From Achromobacter xylosoxidans (lineage in GTDB: Bacteria > Pseudomonadota > Gammaproteobacteria > Burkholderiales > Burkholderiaceae_B), in NCBI RefSeq assembly GCF_002192695.1, contig NZ_MTLG01000062.1, positions 1 through 64,000 on the forward strand: DNA of 64,000 bases, in the 5' to 3' direction. Below the pieces are notes generated by a model. The model did not search any database, was not told the origin of the DNA, and was given only the letters and a program-made list of their open reading frames with translations. The position numbers and the translations under genes are program-made. Shown here one piece after another: positions 59,168 through 64,000 of this stretch. Every line of letters begins with the position of its first letter. Position 1 is the stretch's first letter.

Positions 59168-60913
59168 TCACTCCTTGAAAGTGAGCCCAAATGCGTGGCG
59201 CGCCGCTTCGTCCATGGATTTGCCGTCGGCGATTCCCGCTCGAAGAGTTTTCGGATCGGGTAGCGCGAGTTGATTGAGTTCGAATGCTGAGACGTTTGTG
59301 GCACCCGATATACATCGGAAGTAGCGTTCGATCACATGTGCGCCCAGCAACTTTGCCAGCTTCGTTGGGGAGAGCGCCGGCGTGACCGCAGTTGCTTCGA
59401 TAATGACGACGTGATTCTCGCCAATGAAGCCGCCATACGTCTCAAAGACGCCCGGAGAGACAGCAGCAACGACCAACCGCCGAGGCTGGTCGTTGGACGT
59501 CACTCGCTGCATGACCACGCATGGCGACACAATCACAGACGTGTGCTTTCTGTCGCCGAGGTCGACAAAACGGTGCTCACCGGCAAAGGAGGACGTGGCT
59601 TCTAGTCTAACGATGCCGCCTGGAGTAATGTCTCGTGACCACATTAGTGGCATTGCGGTGCGTGCTTTTGCCCTTCGTGCATCCTGAAGAGAATCGAACT
59701 TAGGTCGTTTATCGCGGTTCCAGACGTACGATCCAATACGAACTCGGTAACCGTAGTCGGACAGCCGGAACGGCGAGTGGGTGGCTGTCTTGAGTAAGGC
59801 CACATCGCCGATAGAGCGCGGAATGGGCCACACGGCCCCTGCATTTGGCAGGGTGCATTCACCTACAGGCGCGTATTCGCCCGAGCCCGAAACGACCGAG
59901 ACGTTCGCTCTTAGTTGTGTGCGCTCCTCTTCGGCGCGGCGACGCAACACCGTCAAAGCGGTCTCTTGTTCGACGTCGATGAACACACCCTGACGATCGC
60001 TGACCATGCCAATATGCTCAATGTCGGTGTGGCGGATGAGGAATTGGCGTAGTCGTCCGAAGTGCTGCCCAGACAGAAAGCTGGTCGGGGTGACCAATGC
60101 GGCCCGCCCGCCCTCTCGAAGAAGGCGAACGCAGAGGCAGATGAATAGGCAGTAGAGATTCGGCTGAGCCTCGATGACGTCGGCATATCTTGCGCGCAGC
60201 GGCTCCAGTTCTTGAGAAGTCATCTTGCGGTATGGCGGATTGCATACCACAACGTCGACCGTACCGAAGCGCGCCGTCGACCTAGCCAGTGAGTCAGCCA
60301 CTTGCACGTTGAATGATGGGACGTAACCGGTATCCTGGATCTCCTCGTGAAGAGCCATGCACAGGAAATGCTTGGACAGCGCGCAGAGCGTCTTATCCAG
60401 GTCATAACCGTAAAGATGCGTCTCAATGTGCTGGAGGATCCTTAGCGTCGGACTTCCCTTAGCCCGTAGCAGCGCCCGCATGCGTTGCGCAATGGGGGCC
60501 AAGAAGGCGGCGCCGCCGCAGGCAGGGTCCATGAAGGACTCACGGGAAAAGTCGGCACCCTGTTTCGTTAGGTCATCAAGCAGTCCTTCAGTAAGCGACG
60601 GCGGCGTGAAGAACATCGCGAGCCTTTTCCGATAGCCCTCATCGGCCAGCATGGCGTAGGCGGAACTCAACCAATATGTCGCCTCGAGAAAATCTAGGCC
60701 GCACAGCATCGTCACGTATGCCGTTACTTGCGGTTCGCCGGCAAGGGTCTTGGAATATGGTAGAGACGGCTTCGGCAGGGCTGGGTAAGCGGTTTTACAC
60801 CAGAGACGAAGCACGGTGCCCACGAGGGTCGGGGCGTCGCATCCGCATTTCTCGGCGGCTCGGCCGAGTGCTCGGATGCGTTGTCTAATGGAGAGCTTCG
60901 ACAACCTCGCCAT
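59168..60913 (-). CDS. N6-adenine DNA methyltransferase of the DISARM operon
   Basis: A 581-residue gamma-type N6-adenine methylase. SAM-binding motif I is FMDPACGGAAFLAP (about residues 127-140), motif IV VVCNPPY (about 222-228), and the intervening IETHLYGYDLDKTL supplies motif II. The C-terminal 250 residues, beginning near SPFRLSDYGYRVRIG, resemble the target-recognition region of Eco57I/TaqI-type enzymes. No nuclease motif is seen. As first gene of the operon it should mark self DNA; adenine methylation is the class 1 DISARM feature (DrmMI). It follows an AT-rich promoter region. Confidence 0.85.
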   Translation of the reverse strand: MARLSKLSIRQRIRALGRAAEKCGCDAPTLVGTVLRLWCKTAYPALPKPSLPYSKTLAGEPQVTAYVTMLCGLDFLEATYWLSSAYAMLADEGYRKRLAMFFTPPSLTEGLLDDLTKQGADFSRESFMDPACGGAAFLAPIAQRMRALLRAKGSPTLRILQHIETHLYGYDLDKTLCALSKHFLCMALHEEIQDTGYVPSFNVQVADSLARSTARFGTVDVVVCNPPYRKMTSQELEPLRARYADVIEAQPNLYCLFICLCVRLLREGGRAALVTPTSFLSGQHFGRLRQFLIRHTDIEHIGMVSDRQGVFIDVEQETALTVLRRRAEEERTQLRANVSVVSGSGEYAPVGECTLPNAGAVWPIPRSIGDVALLKTATHSPFRLSDYGYRVRIGSYVWNRDKRPKFDSLQDARRAKARTAMPLMWSRDITPGGIVRLEATSSFAGEHRFVDLGDRKHTSVIVSPCVVMQRVTSNDQPRRLVVAAVSPGVFETYGGFIGENHVVIIEATAVTPALSPTKLAKLLGAHVIERYFRCISGATNVSAFELNQLALPDPKTLRAGIADGKSMDEAARHAFGLTFKE

Positions 60914-61369
60914 CAGACTGCCTCCCCACTCCCAATGGTTTCAGTTGTTGAGCCAATTGAACACTGTGCTGCCATGCTGTCCTCACTAGGAACGGTCTTG
61001 TTTGAAGCTTTTCCTGAGTCGGCGAGATTTTCCTGATAGTCTCCCAGCCGATTGAAAATTGTCTCCACTATTTCATATAGTAAACAGTTTTAATAAATGT
61101 AAATCAAGTCGATAAGTTTCCTTACCGATGCGGCTGCATTCAGGCGAGGTTTCAAAGGACCCTGTTCTGGAGAGCGCGGCTCCCAAATTTCGCGTGCGTT
61201 GATTCGTTTGTCGATTCAAGGACGCATGCACTGCAAGAGTGGCGCCCCCCTATCGCCGGTGCAGAAAGCCATTGGGGTAGGGGGCGATTGCTGTTTGGCT
61301 GTGGGGGTGTCGAACCTACGAACGGCGGGTGTCCGTAGAGGATCGGTAGCGGCGCGCCGCTCGAGCTAG
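60914..61369 (-). promoter_or_regulatory. Intergenic region with the probable promoter of the DISARM operon
   Basis: Much of 61,060-61,125 is AT rich. On the minus strand TTTACA (61103-61098) and TATATG (61079-61074) are 18 bp apart, leaving a leader of about 150 nt. An inverted repeat with one bulge, CGCCCCCCTA near 61243 and TAGGGGGCG near 61278, lies closer to the other gene pair. No gene is supported. Confidence 0.45.
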
Positions 61370-62479
61370 CTAAAGATCGATCTTGATGCCGCTCCCCCCG
61401 TCCTTGGGATAGCGGGTCTGAAATCGCTTGCCATGCCGTCCGTCCTGCAGATACATGTCGTTAAACTTGGTGCTGTAGTTGAACCAGAGGACGGGCTTGC
61501 GATTCACGCGCGCTCCCATGATGACTGCTTCGACCGCGGCGGCATCGGGATGCTTATATTTGGCGCCGTTGGTACTAAACAGATAATGCCGAGCATCCAC
61601 GAGTTGCATGAATTCCTGAGTGATATTTCCGTCGCTTCCGTGGTGGGAAACCTTCACTGCATCGACCCTAAGGGTTTTCTTCCCCGCGGGGAGCAGCTTG
61701 CGAATGGACGCACAGATCCGGTCCATGTGCGCGTCCGCCAAGAAGAGGCAGCTCTTGCCCGCATATTCGGCCAGGAAGGCGATACTACTGCCATTGGCGT
61801 CCGAGGAATCCGCGCCCTTCAGTTGGCTGGCCAGCTTCTCGGTGATGTCTTGGGGCCCCAACAACAGCCCCTCATCAGGAAGGTATTGCGATTTCTTGGC
61901 TAAGTAGTCCCATGCGGCCTCCAGGTCGCCAGGTTCGGTAGCCCACTTTTTGATGTCGTCATCCCACTGATTTGCCATCTTTTCAAGCTTGTCAGTATCC
62001 GGGGAAAGAATGGTAATTTTCATGCCCCCGGGCAGGGTGACGGAAGGCAGGGGCGCTTCGTCGTCCGCACCGACCTTGACGGCCTCGCCATCAAAGGACT
62101 TGTTCCAGAGGTCGTTGGCTCGGTTGTGAATCAGCGCACTTAAGAATTCTCCCTGCTTTCCACCCAGGTCCCGGCCGGGGCGCATGTGCTGATAGCCATT
62201 GAACCAAATCTCCTGCGGCAGCACTTTCCACTTCGCTCGCTTGGGAGCCAACATGCGAATAATGCCTTCGATGTGATCTGTGTCGACATGCGTGACTACT
62301 AGGAGTTCGAGGTCTCGGTCATCTGCGGGGACAGAATCGAGCTTTTCCTGGATATCCGCAAAGGCCTCTATGGGCCCGGCGTCGATCATGACACGGAACC
62401 GCGCGTCGTCCGGGCCATACTCTATCCAAAGGGCGTCGCCATGACGTGCAGGCAGCATTTCAATAGTGAAATTGGACAC
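61370..62479 (-). CDS. Metallo-beta-lactamase-fold hydrolase, ComEC-like
   Basis: A 369-residue soluble protein. It opens FTIEMLPARHGDALWIEYG, the usual start of ComEC-like MBL domains. Metal ligands: THVDTDHIEG (HxDxDH), then the later LADAHMDR and VSHHGSDGN. Family members act as nucleases or phosphodiesterases on nucleic acids or nucleotides. No membrane segments, so it is not ComEC itself. It starts 2 bp after the CHAT gene stop, so both are translated together; a toxin or processing effector partner is likely. Confidence 0.85.
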   Translation of the reverse strand: MSNFTIEMLPARHGDALWIEYGPDDARFRVMIDAGPIEAFADIQEKLDSVPADDRDLELLVVTHVDTDHIEGIIRMLAPKRAKWKVLPQEIWFNGYQHMRPGRDLGGKQGEFLSALIHNRANDLWNKSFDGEAVKVGADDEAPLPSVTLPGGMKITILSPDTDKLEKMANQWDDDIKKWATEPGDLEAAWDYLAKKSQYLPDEGLLLGPQDITEKLASQLKGADSSDANGSSIAFLAEYAGKSCLFLADAHMDRICASIRKLLPAGKKTLRVDAVKVSHHGSDGNITQEFMQLVDARHYLFSTNGAKYKHPDAAAVEAVIMGARVNRKPVLWFNYSTKFNDMYLQDGRHGKRFQTRYPKDGGSGIKIDL

Positions 62480-62481
62480 GG

Positions 62482-64000
62482 TTAGTCTCCCACTCTGATT
62501 TTCCAGTCGGCATCCCCATAGGCTACAAGCGCAAGAGGAATCAATTCATTGGCTAGCAGCGCCTCGCGACGCATTTCGCGAATCGCTTCGCCCAAGAAAA
62601 AGGTGGCGCCTTCGCGGTTAAAGATGCTGCGCGCGAGCCGGGCTATTGCCGTGGGGGCTTGGAGGCCCGCCACGGTGGATATGGTCGCGACCACGACTGC
62701 GGCACCAAGGCTGCGAATCCACTGAATATGGCGGCTGTAGTCTTCGATCGCCTCTGCGGTGTCGCAGCCAAGCAGAACCACGATGGGGCTAGTTTCGGAC
62801 CCTTCCGGTTTCACGTAGTCGCCGTCAATGTCTATCGTCGCCATCGGTACGCCGCCAATCTCGAGGCTGACCTCGCCCAAGGCGACGTCGGCATGTGGCA
62901 TCGAAAGAATCAGTGCCGGTTTCTGTGAGATGACCGCCGCCTTCCATTCCGCCCAGTTTTTTACGAGAGCAGGCTTGACGAACGCGAAGGGGGCGAGGGC
63001 GCTCGCGACCAGTTCGCGTCCCTTGTCCTCAACGTTCTTGCTGCTGGCTACCACTACGCTGCCCCGCAGCGTCAGCTCTGACGTGGCGCGATTCGGTTCA
63101 GACTGGAGAAATAAGTCCTTGCCGTCGGAGGCATGCTCCGGGGTGTACAGATGACGTTCGATGACTTTCTGTTGGCCCCAGAAACCCAGAGGACAGACAT
63201 GGGTTCTGTGTTTCGGAACGCTGTGTAGCTCACAGTTCGGGGCGCAGGCGCCACTTGCCAAGCTGGAGCGCCAGTTGGGGCAGAGTTCGGCCTTGAGATC
63301 CGGGAGAGGGAAGTTGTAGATAAACTCGAAAGGGATCACGCCATCGGAGCGGGTACTGACAATCTGGATGTATTCCTCGCCTGCGAGCTCGGGGTTATTC
63401 GTCGGGCGCGCCAGCTGTTCACCTATCAATGCCACATGCAGTTGACTCCCAAGACGCGCGAGTTGAACCAAGAGGGCGCGTCCCGTCTCGTCATCCAGCC
63501 CGTTTACGTAGTTCTTGGCGCGGCCAGCCACTTCGCTGAGAAGTGTATTTATCGATTTGAGAGGGACCTTCAGCGCGCTTGTGTTGGTGACCCAAGCGCG
63601 GCGCTCTGAAAGCGCCACCATCCTTGGTTCACTATCGGCTGTGTGATTCGTCACGATGGACAAATTGAAGCGGCGCCGGTGATCCAAATCGGCCATGCTT
63701 TGCCGGACGAAATGGAGCTCGTCGAACCGAGGCGCTCCTTCAGGGCTGCCTTTTTCTTCTGTTGAGGGAACGGCAGCAAGCAGCCGAGCGGTCTGAAGCA
63801 CCCGACCGCGATGTACGACGCTGACCCTACCATCGAACAGGCCGGGCTTCTTTGGGTAAAAGCTGAATTTGCAGAACTTGCTGGATCCAAAGCGCGGCAA
63901 GCGCAGGACCTCCTGCATGGGTTCGTCCAACTGGTCAGGCTCGGTCAACCAGACGGTTAGGTTGGAGAACTGATTTCCCTGGGAAAATTCGGTCGGCGCG
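62482..64000 (-). CDS. CHAT-domain caspase-like protease (partial at right edge)
   Basis: The frame is open to base 64,000, so the N-terminus lies outside; at least 505 codons are present (a TTG at 63948 is an unlikely start because the sequence before it, FSQGNQFSNLTVWLTEPD, looks coding). The first part is a beta-rich domain (LPRFGSSKFCKFSFYP, GRVLQTARLLAAV). A Cys/His cluster follows (ACAPNCELHSVPKHRTHVC, then CPLGFWGQQKVIERH). The C-terminal CHAT domain has the catalytic His in LILSMPHAD and the Cys in VVLLGCDTAEAIED. Such proteases act in bacterial defence as triggered executioners. Confidence 0.8.
   Translation of the reverse strand, partial: APTEFSQGNQFSNLTVWLTEPDQLDEPMQEVLRLPRFGSSKFCKFSFYPKKPGLFDGRVSVVHRGRVLQTARLLAAVPSTEEKGSPEGAPRFDELHFVRQSMADLDHRRRFNLSIVTNHTADSEPRMVALSERRAWVTNTSALKVPLKSINTLLSEVAGRAKNYVNGLDDETGRALLVQLARLGSQLHVALIGEQLARPTNNPELAGEEYIQIVSTRSDGVIPFEFIYNFPLPDLKAELCPNWRSSLASGACAPNCELHSVPKHRTHVCPLGFWGQQKVIERHLYTPEHASDGKDLFLQSEPNRATSELTLRGSVVVASSKNVEDKGRELVASALAPFAFVKPALVKNWAEWKAAVISQKPALILSMPHADVALGEVSLEIGGVPMATIDIDGDYVKPEGSETSPIVVLLGCDTAEAIEDYSRHIQWIRSLGAAVVVATISTVAGLQAPTAIARLARSIFNREGATFFLGEAIREMRREALLANELIPLALVAYGDADWKIRVGD

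Overview
The window is chromosomal DNA from a high-GC betaproteobacterium of the family Alcaligenaceae; gene content and protein character fit Achromobacter or Bordetella best, but this is inferred by eye and not searched. From base 1 to about 44,930 it is dense core genome. From about 44,930 to the right edge it is an accessory island of visibly lower GC, starting directly behind a tRNA-Pro gene.

Core, left to right: the 3' end of a fimV-like polar/membrane protein gene with collagen-like repeats, truA, an orphan Tat-exported TRAP solute-binding protein, trpF, tRNA-Val(GAC), a membrane diguanylate cyclase, a 64-residue protein behind a near-perfect LexA box, a LysE exporter, a chemoreceptor and a DUF454 protein (1-9,000). 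Next is a sugar-acid module: IlvD/Edd dehydratase, a DctPMQ TRAP transporter and a divergent LacI-family regulator with a 20-bp palindromic operator between them (9,003-14,906). A seven-gene minus-strand cluster follows: peptide-type ABC importer, cupin, acetylpolyamine-amidohydrolase-like deacetylase and EamA exporter, with a FadR-type GntR regulator upstream (14,916-23,268). Then come a GT39-type membrane glycosyltransferase, hemN with an FNR-like box, and an orphan BvgA/RcsB-like response regulator.

The translation and nitrogen/PTS block (28,000-44,630) holds thrS with what looks like a complete leader-peptide attenuator (three consecutive Thr codons plus mutually exclusive hairpins), infC with an AUC start codon, gshB, a ManX-type EIIA, ptsH, ptsI, the glnK-amtB operon behind a sigma-54 promoter with NtrC sites, a small lipoprotein gene, ubiK, comM/yifB, then rpmI-rplT-pheST-ihfA, a MerR-type regulator and tRNA-Pro(GGG).

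The island (44,930-64,000) starts with a decayed tyrosine integrase whose catalytic Arg codon is hit by a frameshift, a few small or hypothetical genes, an intact IS3-family element lacking a target duplication, and a truncated reductase gene. It then carries a five-gene minus-strand operon that I read as an anti-phage DISARM locus of unusual composition: N6-adenine methyltransferase, a 909-residue protein of unknown function, the DrmA helicase, DrmB (DUF1998) and DrmC (phospholipase D). Upstream of it, separated by a 456-bp gap and also on the minus strand, is a two-gene pair of a CHAT-type caspase-like protease (running off the window) and a ComEC-like metallo-beta-lactamase-fold hydrolase, which looks like a second conflict system.
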